Positions 27,404 to 36,007 of a DNA stretch of 62,950 nucleotides are shown here, one piece after another. Below the pieces are notes generated by a model that saw nothing but the letters and a program-made list of their open reading frames with translations, did no database searches and was not told the DNA's origin. Numbering within the stretch: position 1 is the stretch's first letter; the number at the start of each line of letters is the position of its first letter. The translations under genes were made by a program, and so were the position numbers. The stretch lies in NCBI GenBank assembly GCA_004282745.1, contig SHMT01000029.1:1-62950 (forward strand), written 5' to 3'. The stretch is from Candidatus Scalindua sp. SCAELEC01 (lineage in GTDB: Bacteria > Planctomycetota > Brocadiia > Brocadiales > Scalinduaceae).

Positions 27404-27805
27404 CTACGGACTCCCCCATAACTGAACTTGAACCTCTCTCGTGCGAGGCCCATCAAATTCACAGAGAAAAATACCCTGCCATGTCCCGAGAGAGAGAGCT
27501 CCGCCATTGATTGGAATTATTTCTGATGACCCAATCAAAGAGGTCTTAATGTGTGCCGCTGAGTTGCCTTCGGCATGCGCATAATGACCGTGCATAGGTA
27601 TTAGTTTGTTCAATCCCTGTACAATATCTGCTTTTACCGAGGGGTCAGCATTTTCGTTAATAGTAATTCCAGACGTTGTGTGAGGAGAAAAGAGGGCACA
27701 TATACCCTCTTCCAATCGCGATTCTTTTACAATACATTCAACTTCACCTGTTATATCTAAAAGCTCTGTTTGCGAATGGGTTTTTATTTTAAATGAATGT
27801 TTCAT
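27404..27805 (-). CDS. yjbQ: YjbQ/UPF0047 family protein
   Basis: A 133-residue protein with the UPF0047 signature: ALFSPHTTSGITINENAD, HAEGNSAAHIKTSLIGSSE and LGTWQGIFLCEFDGPR. The conserved His, Asn and Glu cluster in the known structures. YjbQ proteins have a reported weak thiamin-phosphate-synthase-like activity, and the physiological role is unsettled. I use the ATG whose A is the last base of the upstream gene's TGA (TGATG), so it is translationally coupled to the GcvH-like gene; a GTG one codon earlier also overlaps. Last gene of the gltX-thpR-gcvH-like-yjbQ run. Confidence 0.9.
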   Translation of the reverse strand: MKHSFKIKTHSQTELLDITGEVECIVKESRLEEGICALFSPHTTSGITINENADPSVKADIVQGLNKLIPMHGHYAHAEGNSAAHIKTSLIGSSEIIPINGGALSLGTWQGIFLCEFDGPRTREVQVQLWGSP

Positions 27806-28203
27806 CACTTTTTTCGCTTTTTCTTAAGGCTTTTTGTATAAGCGATATACTCAGTCTCATCCATAAGCCGGTCAAGTTTTTCTGGTTCTAGTATTCTGAC
27901 CTTTGCAAACCACCCCTCCTCATAAGGATCATTTTGCAATTTTCTCAGACTGGTGTATAGATCCATGTTAGTCTTAATTACTTCCCCATCTATAGGTACT
28001 ACTAAATCCCGTAGCTCGTTCATGGATTCTATTTCTCCGTAAGCAATGCCAGAAACAATCTCATCACCAACCTTTGGCAAGCTAATGGATATAAGATTCC
28101 CCATTTCGTTCAACAGGAATTCGGTTACCCCGAGGGTGACAAACTTCCTTTTTAAATTGATCCAATTGTGAGATTCCGTAAATTTAATGGTTCCTGTACT
28201 CAT
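27805..28203 (-). CDS. GcvH-like protein without the lipoyl lysine
   Basis: A 132-residue protein aligning by eye along the whole H protein of the glycine cleavage system: KFTESHNWI, LGVTEFLLNEMGNLISISLP, VGDEIVSG, PIDGEVIKTN, DPYEEGWFAKVR. In GcvH the lipoyl-bearing Lys is in ESVKAASD; here the matching stretch is ESMNELRD with Asn62, so lipoylation at the usual site is impossible. No Lys is adjacent. It also has a basic tail (KSLKKKRKK). It overlaps thpR by 20 bp upstream and yjbQ by 1 bp downstream, and no gcvT or gcvP is in the window. It is probably not a glycine-cleavage carrier; a non-lipoylated scaffold role is inference. Confidence 0.8.
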   Translation of the reverse strand: MSTGTIKFTESHNWINLKRKFVTLGVTEFLLNEMGNLISISLPKVGDEIVSGIAYGEIESMNELRDLVVPIDGEVIKTNMDLYTSLRKLQNDPYEEGWFAKVRILEPEKLDRLMDETEYIAYTKSLKKKRKK

Positions 28204-28777
28204 TTTTGTATAGGGTAAATCTATTTAATGTTGAGTAAATTGGGCCTTTCGGTGTTAATTCACTCTGTTTTAAAGTAATATGATTGACGGTTTCCTGTCC
28301 AAAAAAACGGTCTGAATAAGAAGGTAAAAGCTCCAGAATTTTGTGAATGTTTTTCTGCGATTTTATTCTGCCAATAGTAATGTGACCAACATATTTTCTC
28401 AATTCTCGTTTTATACCAAACTCTTCTATTTCTGTTTCGACCTCTTCAAAAATATTTACCAGATTGTTCTCTTTATCGCCCAAACCAACGAATAGTATAC
28501 GAGGTCGTTTTGCCGTTGGAAAAACAGCGACATTTCCTATTTGAATCCTAAAAGGTCTGCAACGCGACGCAACACTTTCAAGAGATTTGACCAATGAAGG
28601 AAGAATAATCGGATCAACATCTCCAATAAATTTGACAGTCACGTGCAGGTTTTCATACGCCATCCATCGAATACGGACATCTGTCTCTTTTAGTTGGTTG
28701 AGAAACTCAAGTATCCGTTCTTTTATTCTTTTTTCAATTTCAATTGCTATGAATAATCTCAGAGAGTCATTCCGCAT
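28184..28777 (-). CDS. thpR: RNA 2',3'-cyclic phosphodiesterase (2H family)
   Basis: A 197-residue 2H phosphoesterase (LigT/ThpR). The two HxTx motifs are HVTV in ENLHVTVKFIG and HITI in YVGHITIGRI. The opening SLRLFIAIEI is typical. It hydrolyses 2',3'-cyclic phosphate ends of RNA. I start at the ATG at 28777; a TTG at 28786 would add three residues. It follows gltX by about 10 bp and overlaps the GcvH-like gene by 20 bp, so the genes are co-transcribed. Confidence 0.92.
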   Translation of the reverse strand: MRNDSLRLFIAIEIEKRIKERILEFLNQLKETDVRIRWMAYENLHVTVKFIGDVDPIILPSLVKSLESVASRCRPFRIQIGNVAVFPTAKRPRILFVGLGDKENNLVNIFEEVETEIEEFGIKRELRKYVGHITIGRIKSQKNIHKILELLPSYSDRFFGQETVNHITLKQSELTPKGPIYSTLNRFTLYKNEYRNH

Positions 28778-28787
28778 TGACCACAAT

Positions 28788-30101
28788 TTACAAAAAAGCT
28801 TTCATCGCGTATTCGAGACGATTGAGAGATTTTTCTTTGCCTAAGAGTTCTAATGTCTCAAAGATTCCAGCACTTGCACTTTTTCCCACGATCGCCACCC
28901 TTAACGGTTGGGCCAATTTGCCAAAACCGATCCCCTGATGCGTCGTTACTTTCCGTAGGCAATCCTCAATTTCCTTAATTGAGAATGTCTTAAGTTCTTT
29001 CAATTCTGCATGGGTATTGCTTATCAGGGAAGATACACCATCTTTTTTGAGAAATTTCTCAACCGCTTTATTATCATATTCAATCTCATTTGAGAAAAAA
29101 GGGTACGTTTGTATCATGAATTCAGATAACGTCTTAAATCTCTCTTTATACAATTCTGCAAGTTTCTGTAACCATGCATCTGATAGGTGATTGGTATCAA
29201 AACCTGCTTTTTCGATAAAGTAATGGAGGCTTGATGCGAGCTTCTCTGCAGGTAATTCACGGATATACTTACTGTTCATCCAGTCAAGTTTAACGGTGTC
29301 AAACCGGGCACTAGATTTGTTAACCCGTTTCAAAGAGAACTTTTCAATCATCTCCTGCTTGGTCATAAATTCTTGATCATTTCCCGGAGACCAACCAAGG
29401 AGGGCAATAAAATTGATTATGGCTTCAGGTAGATAGCCCTTTTCACGATATTCAACTGCTGAAGTAGCGCCATGACGCTTACTCAAGCGGGTACCATCTT
29501 CCCCCAGGATCATTGGGATGTGGGCAAATTTGGGTAAATCAAATCCCAAGGCATGGTATAAAGCTATTTGCCTTGGTGTATTGGATATATGGTCGTCGCC
29601 TCGAATTATGTGGGAGATCTCCATGAGGCCATCATCAACAACACAGGCGAAATTATAGGTTGGAAATCCATCTCCCTTTTGTATGATAAAATCTTCGATT
29701 AGAGCGGTGTCAAATTTGATTTTTCCATGTATTAAGTCCTCTATATCTGTTACCACATCCTTAACCTTAAAGCGAACGGCTCTGCCCTTTTCAGGATCAT
29801 CAATGTAGGTCGCATCTCCTTGTTTCAAGAGCTTTTCAACAGATTCCTGGTAGATAGCGAGTCTCTGACTCTGATAATATGGGCCCTCATCCCAATCTAA
29901 CCCCAACCATTGTAAACTCTCTAATATCGACTGTGTTGCCTCATTTGTGGAACGCACTTGGTCGGTATCCTCAATCCTCAAGACCAGCTTCCCATTGTGA
30001 TGTCTTGCAAAAAGCCAATTGTAAAGGGCTGTCCTTGCGCCACCAATATGTAAGAAACCGGTTGGGCTAGGAGGGAACCTTACTTTCACATTTTTTGTCA
30101 T
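28788..30101 (-). CDS. gltX: Glutamate-tRNA ligase
   Basis: A 437-residue class I synthetase. The HIGH-type motif is FPPSPTGFLHIGGARTALYN at residues 9-28; the KMSKS equivalent is RLSKRHGA. Zinc-type Cys insertion is absent, as in many bacteria. The C-terminal anticodon-binding domain ends after GIFETLELLGKEKSL. The protein is somewhat shorter than the usual 470-490, with the shortening in the C-terminal third. Whether it also charges tRNA-Gln cannot be seen. It heads the gltX-thpR-gcvH-like-yjbQ run; argC lies 44 bp upstream on the same strand. Confidence 0.95.
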   Translation of the reverse strand: MTKNVKVRFPPSPTGFLHIGGARTALYNWLFARHHNGKLVLRIEDTDQVRSTNEATQSILESLQWLGLDWDEGPYYQSQRLAIYQESVEKLLKQGDATYIDDPEKGRAVRFKVKDVVTDIEDLIHGKIKFDTALIEDFIIQKGDGFPTYNFACVVDDGLMEISHIIRGDDHISNTPRQIALYHALGFDLPKFAHIPMILGEDGTRLSKRHGATSAVEYREKGYLPEAIINFIALLGWSPGNDQEFMTKQEMIEKFSLKRVNKSSARFDTVKLDWMNSKYIRELPAEKLASSLHYFIEKAGFDTNHLSDAWLQKLAELYKERFKTLSEFMIQTYPFFSNEIEYDNKAVEKFLKKDGVSSLISNTHAELKELKTFSIKEIEDCLRKVTTHQGIGFGKLAQPLRVAIVGKSASAGIFETLELLGKEKSLNRLEYAMKAFL

Positions 30102-30145
30102 TCATGAACCTTTATGAAAACGCAACTACTTGTACTCTTTCAAAT

Positions 30146-31162
30146 TTAAATGAGTCCCATTGTCTCGTTATGACCACACATGATATTCATATTTTGTACT
30201 GCTTGTCCTGATGCACCCTTCATCAAATTATCTATACTGGAGAAAATGAGAACACGTTTACCAACAACTTTAACAGCAATTTCACACATATTTGTATTTG
30301 TAACGTCCTTTGTCTTTGGAAATGTGCCATCTCTGCTCAGGCGAACAAAGGGCTCACCTCCATACAGATTGTTGAACAAGTCTCTGATCTCCTCATTACT
30401 AATCTCTTTCTTTAACTGAACGTATATCGAACACAAAAGGCCTCGTATCATGGGGATCAAGTGTGGGGTAAAATATACGAATGGATCAGAATTCCCCATT
30501 AAGGAAACAATACTTTCAATTTCTGGTGTATGTCTATGCACTCCAACATTATACGCTTCTAAATTCTCATTCCTTTCACAATAATGTGTTGCCTCTGTTG
30601 GTGTGCGGCCGCTTCCCGAAATTCCCGATTTAGCATCTATGATGATATCGTCTGTATCAATTAGGTCTCTCTTGATCAAAGGGGCCAAGCCGAGAATCGC
30701 GGCTGTAGGATAACAGCCGGGATTTGCTACGAGAGAAGCTGTCTCAATCTTATCTCTAAATAACTCAGGAAGTCCATACACAGCAGCCTTTAAATGAGAT
30801 GGATCGGTATGCTTCACCTTATACCATCTTTCGTAGACTGATTTTTCTGCAAACCGGTAATCAGCACTGAGGTCGACTACCTTAATTCCTGCGTCGAGAA
30901 ATTGGGGAACAAATTGCATCGACACCGTTGGAGGAAGAGCCATAAAAACCAGATCAACATCACCTGGTACCTTTCCTTCCCCCAATGGTGAACAGGGCAT
31001 TTCAAATATTTTTGTTAAAACAGGAAAAATTTCTGAAATCTTGGTACCAGCCATTCTTCGCGTACCGAGATACGAAATTTCTGATTCAGGATGCCTTAAT
31101 AGGATTTTAATCAATTCCAGACTTGTGTATGCGGTTGCCCCAACAATTCCTACTTTTGTCAA
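30146..31162 (-). CDS. argC: N-acetyl-gamma-glutamyl-phosphate reductase
   Basis: A 338-residue enzyme of arginine synthesis that reduces N-acetylglutamyl phosphate with NADPH. GIVGATAYTSLELIKIL is the nucleotide-binding opening. The catalytic Cys is C150 in VANPGCYPTAAIL; the conserved HRHTPEIESI follows at about 209. Length is that of the type 1 enzyme (about 340). The start is a TTG at 31162 with AAGGA 9-10 bp upstream. No other arg genes are in the window. Confidence 0.95.
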   Translation of the reverse strand: MTKVGIVGATAYTSLELIKILLRHPESEISYLGTRRMAGTKISEIFPVLTKIFEMPCSPLGEGKVPGDVDLVFMALPPTVSMQFVPQFLDAGIKVVDLSADYRFAEKSVYERWYKVKHTDPSHLKAAVYGLPELFRDKIETASLVANPGCYPTAAILGLAPLIKRDLIDTDDIIIDAKSGISGSGRTPTEATHYCERNENLEAYNVGVHRHTPEIESIVSLMGNSDPFVYFTPHLIPMIRGLLCSIYVQLKKEISNEEIRDLFNNLYGGEPFVRLSRDGTFPKTKDVTNTNMCEIAVKVVGKRVLIFSSIDNLMKGASGQAVQNMNIMCGHNETMGLI

Positions 31163-31562
31163 TAATATTTTTCCTTATTTCTAATTTAAAACATCCATAA
31201 CTGCTTCAATTATAGCTACTTTTGAATGATAACAACCATTCACTGAAACGTCAATTGAAAATTTGTTAATGATGAAATCACAATTTATCACAGTATTTAT
31301 ATACAAATAACTACCGAGACTGATAAAGAGGTAGGTTTCTTATCTGTTCAAACCCTCCCCGGTTGAGGTATCCTCATCTCATAATGGTTTTCGGATAAAC
31401 TCAAGGTAAAATAAGCTGGCTTTAAATGTACCGCTTCCTATGAAGTGGGATTAAGCTTGAAAATATGGTATAAATTCTTTATAACTTTACCTTTCTTATC
31501 CTTTTGCGATCGAGGGAAAGGAGAAAGAGTGTCAGCCGAATTTGTTAACAGGAGACAAGATA
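31163..31562. other. Divergent intergenic region with a family 2 fragment
   Basis: A 400-bp gap between argC and the FG-GAP gene. A fragment of family 2 (TATCCTCATCTCATAATGG and on, about 31369-31399) lies here. No gene seen; promoters not placed. Confidence 0.4.
31369..31399 (+). repeat. Family 2 terminal fragment
   Basis: About 31 bp matching the CTCATCTCATAGTGGTTTTCGGATAAA end of the element at 56637. The rest of the element is missing. Confidence 0.7.
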
Positions 31563-33773
31563 ATGAGAGGTGTGTTAAATGTAGTAGTCAGAAGGAGGGG
31601 GTATTTCTCCCTGTTTCTTTGCTTTCAAATTGTGGTCTTTATCGTCTCACCTATGCTTTGGTCGAAGACTACTCATGGGGAAGCTGTTTATGTTGATATG
31701 AGAAATGGTAATGATAGAAATAGTGGGTTGTCTCCATCAACGGCGCTGAAAACGCTACAAAAAGCTGAAATCTTAACCGGTTATGATAATACAAACGTTA
31801 TCTTAATGAATGATGAGATTCCGGAAGAAGATTTTGCAAACTCCTCTTCCCTTATCTTAGAAGGGTCTACTCATAACGACGAAAATAGTAATGAATTAGA
31901 TCGGATTGTTCTTGGTGCGGAGTCAATTACAGGTTGGAAGCAATTCTTACCGGGTGTGTGGCAAGCTACACAGGGGATCTTGCCCCTTCGCATTGAGGTT
32001 AATGGTGAATTGATTGAGAAAGGAAGTGCCACTGATTTAAAAAATAATCAATGGTACTGGAAATCCGGTATCTTGTTTCTCAAGGATCTTGAGGGCAATC
32101 CGGATGAAACGGGCAAGAGCGTACTTGCTATTGTTAAAAATTGTGGTTGGAGTGTGACATCTGGTGATTTTAATGGAGATAGTCTACGTGACATTGTAAC
32201 CGCGGACGTATTTTATGATGGGGCTGCTTTAAATACGGGTGAAATATACATAAATTACGGAAGTGACAAATTTTCCGGCTTTCCTGACCAAATTATTTCC
32301 GACCCTGATGGGAACAGGAACGACCAATTTGGTTTTTATGTTGCATCTGCTGGAGATGTCAATAACGATGGGTTTGATGAGCTTATTGTTGCAATGGGTT
32401 GGGGAGTTAATAAGGTTTATCTGTTTATGGGATCTCAACAAGGATTAAGGGATAAACCTGACACTATTCTTGTACCTCCCAATGGTTTCCCTGCATATGG
32501 TTTTGGGCACAGAATATCATTTAGGCATGGAGATGCGAACGGGGACGGTTTTGCAGATATTCTCATCGGTGGTGGCATCGATACTCTATACTTTTGTCTC
32601 TATTATGGGTCCCCTTCTGGGGTAAACGTTAACCCAGATGTTGTTGCATATCCTACTATTTTGCAACAAATTTATGTTGACACATCATTCATTGGAGATA
32701 TTAATGGCGATGGTTTCGATGACTTGGCGGTGAATCCTAGTTCACAGTTCTCTTCAAGCAATACGGATATTTACGTCTATTTCGGTTCTTCGGAAGGGAT
32801 CAGGGAAGAGCATCCTCAAATTATTACCATGGACATTGGATGGAACCATCCAGGTGGTTTCTCTACTAGGCTTTCCGCAGCTGGCGATGTTAATGGTGAC
32901 GGTTTTGATGATTGCTTGGTAGGGAACGAGTGGGTGTTTGGCAGTTTCCAACTGGAGGGAAAGGCGAATGTTTTTTTTGGTGCATCCTCAGATATCTCGC
33001 TGAACTCTTTATCCGAAAGGTGGGGGGGGCTGGGTCCTGTAAGAGCAGGAGAAACGCTTTCTGTTTTCCCGAACATCGAGATTGATAATCCTAAACCAGG
33101 TTTCAATGCTAGGTTTGGTGCCTCAGTTGATGGTATCGGAGATTTTAATCATGACGGTTTTGAGGATATCATTATTGGTAACTCTTCCAACTTAAATCCT
33201 TTTATTTATTTTGGTGCGCCCGAAGGTGTTGCAAAGACACCTTCCTTAACGTTAAATGATGTCTCTAATGCTTGGTCTGTATCTCATGCTGGTGATGTTA
33301 AAGGAAATGGACAAATCTTTACAATCGTGGGTGAAGAGTTTGGCAGTGCATATTTATATGCATTAAAACGGCCCAATCGAAGTATTGTTAACGACTACGT
33401 TACATTTGTTTCAATAGTTGGTACCCAGAAGATTACGACTGACACGGATGGATGTCCCGAAGGATTTGTGGGTACATTTTCTTTTGAAGTAAGGCTTGAA
33501 AACGTGAGTACCAGAAATCTTGAACTCCTTGCAGTTGAGATTGTCTCCTTAACAAACGGAAATGTACTTAAGGATACTGGTAGTGGTTCAGAGGGAACGC
33601 TGCTGACGGTTCCCCAAATAGGTGACTATGCAGATGGCGAACTGGAATCGGGAGAATGTGTCGAATTTTCTCTTGAAATTTGTTTAAAAACGTCCGAACC
33701 TTTCGGCTTTTTTGTAGATGTATTGGGTACATCAAGCACACAAGATGAGGACTCACGTATTAAGGGTTTTTGA
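31563..33773 (+). CDS. Secreted FG-GAP/VCBS repeat protein
   Basis: A 736-residue exported protein. I start at the ATG at 31563 with GGAGA 7 bp upstream, giving a basic N-terminus and a signal segment (YFSLFLCFQIVVFIVSPML). Residues 40-170 include YVDMRNGNDRNSGLSPSTALKTLQKA, the opening of right-handed beta-helix/DUF1565-type domains. From about 195 to 600 there are at least six FG-GAP-type units built on D-x-N-x-D-G-x-x-D loops (GDVNNDGFDELIV, GDANGDGFADILIG, GDINGDGFDDLAV, GDVNGDGFDDCLVG, GDFNHDGFEDIIIG), probably a calcium-binding beta-propeller. The C-terminal 120 residues are beta-rich. Probable surface protein; ligand unknown. Confidence 0.8.
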   Translation: MRGVLNVVVRRRGYFSLFLCFQIVVFIVSPMLWSKTTHGEAVYVDMRNGNDRNSGLSPSTALKTLQKAEILTGYDNTNVILMNDEIPEEDFANSSSLILEGSTHNDENSNELDRIVLGAESITGWKQFLPGVWQATQGILPLRIEVNGELIEKGSATDLKNNQWYWKSGILFLKDLEGNPDETGKSVLAIVKNCGWSVTSGDFNGDSLRDIVTADVFYDGAALNTGEIYINYGSDKFSGFPDQIISDPDGNRNDQFGFYVASAGDVNNDGFDELIVAMGWGVNKVYLFMGSQQGLRDKPDTILVPPNGFPAYGFGHRISFRHGDANGDGFADILIGGGIDTLYFCLYYGSPSGVNVNPDVVAYPTILQQIYVDTSFIGDINGDGFDDLAVNPSSQFSSSNTDIYVYFGSSEGIREEHPQIITMDIGWNHPGGFSTRLSAAGDVNGDGFDDCLVGNEWVFGSFQLEGKANVFFGASSDISLNSLSERWGGLGPVRAGETLSVFPNIEIDNPKPGFNARFGASVDGIGDFNHDGFEDIIIGNSSNLNPFIYFGAPEGVAKTPSLTLNDVSNAWSVSHAGDVKGNGQIFTIVGEEFGSAYLYALKRPNRSIVNDYVTFVSIVGTQKITTDTDGCPEGFVGTFSFEVRLENVSTRNLELLAVEIVSLTNGNVLKDTGSGSEGTLLTVPQIGDYADGELESGECVEFSLEICLKTSEPFGFFVDVLGTSSTQDEDSRIKGF

Positions 33774-33878
33774 GGTCAGTTGCTATGCAACATGGCAATG
33801 ATCCCTCAATGTAGGTTTCCTATTCTGACATATAGTATGGAGTGATAACAATAAAGGGGAGAGTTTGAGATTTGTAAT

Positions 33879-34027
33879 TAGTGTCTGAACGAAAACCCTG
33901 TGTTTGAATGAAAAGTGCCTAGGTACAAGGCGCGGAACAATATCGTAACCGAAATGTACAATTGTACTTGAGGATTTCGAAATTGTTGCAGCAACGTAGT
34001 AGATGGGTAGTTTTCGTTCAAACACTA
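33879..34027 (-). mobile_element. Family 1 miniature element, copy B
   Basis: A 145-bp element (33881-34025), inverted relative to copy A, with TA on both sides (33879-33880 and 34026-34027). Ends are GTGTCTGAACGAAAAC and its inverted GTTTTCGTTCAAACAC. The right flank is one base from the pabB stop codon (34029-34031), so the element forms the immediate 3' tail of the pabB transcript. Confidence 0.9.
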
Positions 34028-34028
34028 A

Positions 34029-35483
34029 TTACTTTAGCGTATCAATTAGTGCCCTCGCTTTATGCAGCGTCTCTTCATACTCCTTCTCAGGATGAGAATC
34101 CGCGACAATTCCTCCTCCGACCTGGAAAAAGATATGATTGTCCTTAACCAAGAATGTTCTAATTGCTATATTTAAATCAATGTTTCCATTGAAACTAAGG
34201 TACCCTATTGATCCGGTGTAAACATTTCTCCTGGTTGGTTCCAGTTCATCGATAATTTGCATAGCCCTAACCTTTGGTACTCCCGTGATCGAGCCACCGG
34301 GAAAGGTGGCCTTTATTAAGTCTATGACGTCATTCTGTGGATGAAGGATTCCTTCAACTGTGCCAACGAGATGGTATACGGTGGGATGTTCTTCAAGCTC
34401 CTTTATTGCGGTGACTTTGACTGTATTATAGCTGCAAACCTTACCCAGATCATTTCGTTCCATATCCACTATCATGGTTAATTCTGAATCGTCTTTCTTG
34501 CTTGAAAGTAAATTTGACTTCATTTTCTCATTCATAGCGCTGTTGTCAAATCTTGGTCGTGTCCCTTTGATTGGTTTTGTTTGAACTTTTCGTTCAACCC
34601 TCTGCCCGTTCTCGTCAAAACGGGTTGACTCACTCCTTACCGACAAAAATCTTTCGGGAGATGAGCTTATCACACATTTATTGTCAAATTTAAGGTAACA
34701 GGAAAATGGTGCAGGATTGATATTTCTCAATCTTCTGAATATCTCGTGTGAGGGGACATCAATCTGAGTCTGAAACCTTTGTGAGAGGTTTACCTGATAA
34801 ATATCACCCTGACATATGTACTGTTTTATACTGTCGATAGTTTTCAAATACTCCTCTTTTGAAAAGTTGCTAATTATCTTGTGCCTTTTCGTTTTTTCAA
34901 TGATTTTTGGTTCTTCTTGTATACGAGATGCCTGAGTTAGTAGTGTCGTAAGGTGATTTACCCTTTTCTCTGTACTTTTGACGGTATCAGGACTAAAATC
35001 AACTGAAATTATGTAACATCTTTTCTCAAGGTGATCTAGAGTGACTATAATGTCATAGAAACTAAAGTACATTTCGGGAAATTTGATGTCATCAATTGTG
35101 TTGGTAGGAAGGTGTTCTATAAAGTGGCAGAGATCGTAACCAAAATATCCAACTGCCCCACCCGTGAATGGTAGCGTATCGTGGTTCTCTTCTACATGGA
35201 ATTTATCTAAAAGAGTGCGTAATTCATCAAAGGGATTCCCCCTCCTTTTTACCGTTCCTTGGCGGTCTTGAAGGACAATTTCGCGGCCTTTTGATAAAAG
35301 GGTGAGGAATGGATCATAACCGATGAATGAGTACCTTCCTACAGACGAATTTGTAAGGGAGCTATCGAGAAAGAAATTTTTTGGGTGTGCTTGAGTAAAT
35401 GAGAAAAACTGAAGCAGGTTTACCTCTTTTTCAATTTCTCGTATTGTTACAATATTTTTTTTACTAGTTTGCTGATCAGTCAT
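34029..35483 (-). CDS. pabB: Aminodeoxychorismate synthase component I
   Basis: A 484-residue chorismate-binding enzyme. The PabB-type motif PIKGTRPR (catalytic Lys; anthranilate synthase has Ala there) argues for PabB over TrpE. Other family blocks are GDIYQVNLSQRF, SSSPERFL, MIVDMERNDLGKVC, FPGGSITGVPKVRAMQI, and YTGSIGYLSFNGNIDLNIAIRTF. The N-terminal domain has FTGGAVGYFGYDL. It aminates chorismate with PabA for folate synthesis; pabA and pabC are not in the window. Its stop is 1 bp from a family 1 element. Confidence 0.88.
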   Translation of the reverse strand: MTDQQTSKKNIVTIREIEKEVNLLQFFSFTQAHPKNFFLDSSLTNSSVGRYSFIGYDPFLTLLSKGREIVLQDRQGTVKRRGNPFDELRTLLDKFHVEENHDTLPFTGGAVGYFGYDLCHFIEHLPTNTIDDIKFPEMYFSFYDIIVTLDHLEKRCYIISVDFSPDTVKSTEKRVNHLTTLLTQASRIQEEPKIIEKTKRHKIISNFSKEEYLKTIDSIKQYICQGDIYQVNLSQRFQTQIDVPSHEIFRRLRNINPAPFSCYLKFDNKCVISSSPERFLSVRSESTRFDENGQRVERKVQTKPIKGTRPRFDNSAMNEKMKSNLLSSKKDDSELTMIVDMERNDLGKVCSYNTVKVTAIKELEEHPTVYHLVGTVEGILHPQNDVIDLIKATFPGGSITGVPKVRAMQIIDELEPTRRNVYTGSIGYLSFNGNIDLNIAIRTFLVKDNHIFFQVGGGIVADSHPEKEYEETLHKARALIDTLK

Positions 35484-35548
35484 CTAAGGTATCTGTCAAA
35501 AAATTCTAATAATTTTTAGATTTCGAATTCTATAGGAGTATGTACCGT

Positions 35549-35977
35549 ATGCTTATTCGTCTAATTATACTGTTTACTGTAGTTCCATTGGGAGAGTTGT
35601 ATCTCTTATTGTATGTGGGAAAATATCTGGGGCTCTTTTTTACCATAATGATTGTCTTGATAACAGGGATTTTTGGAGGTTTTCTTGCCAGGAGTCAAGG
35701 TCTCAGTATTTATCAAAATATAAGAGAGGATTTGGAGAGAGGAATCATACCTACGGATGCTCTTTTAGACGGACTATTTGTTTTAGTTGCTGGTGTATTA
35801 TTGGTAACACCTGGACTGATAACGGACATCGTTGGTTTTCTCTTTATGATTCCGGTTTTGAGAAATCTGTTACAAAAGGGTTTGAAAAAAAGGTTTAAAA
35901 GAAGTCTTGGAGCCAGACACGTTAACAACTATTCCCGTTCGCATCCCTCTGCTAGGAGAGAAGGTGATAATTTTTAA
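35549..35977 (+). CDS. fxsA: FxsA family membrane protein
   Basis: A 142-residue inner-membrane protein of the FxsA/YtzA family. Hydrophobic segments at about 1-20, 24-43 and 70-100; the conserved IPTDALLDGLFVLVAGVLLVTPG core is present, followed by a basic C-terminal tail. I use the ATG at 35549, 10 bp after AGGAG; the ATG at 35540 is only 1 bp from it. FxsA was found in E. coli as a suppressor of F exclusion of phage T7; the cellular role is unclear. Divergent from pabB, convergent with the RCK-DHH gene. Confidence 0.9.
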   Translation: MLIRLIILFTVVPLGELYLLLYVGKYLGLFFTIMIVLITGIFGGFLARSQGLSIYQNIREDLERGIIPTDALLDGLFVLVAGVLLVTPGLITDIVGFLFMIPVLRNLLQKGLKKRFKRSLGARHVNNYSRSHPSARREGDNF

Positions 35978-36007
35978 ACAGAAATATAGCTCTTTGGATA
36001 TCTCTTG

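Noticed and set aside
27805-28203. Calling the GcvH-like gene a functional gcvH
   Set aside because: The lipoyl Lys is Asn and no other glycine-cleavage gene is present, so the name would mislead.
34029-35483. pabB considered as trpE
   Set aside because: PIKGT with the catalytic Lys is a PabB mark; TrpE has PIAGT, and no trp genes are adjacent.
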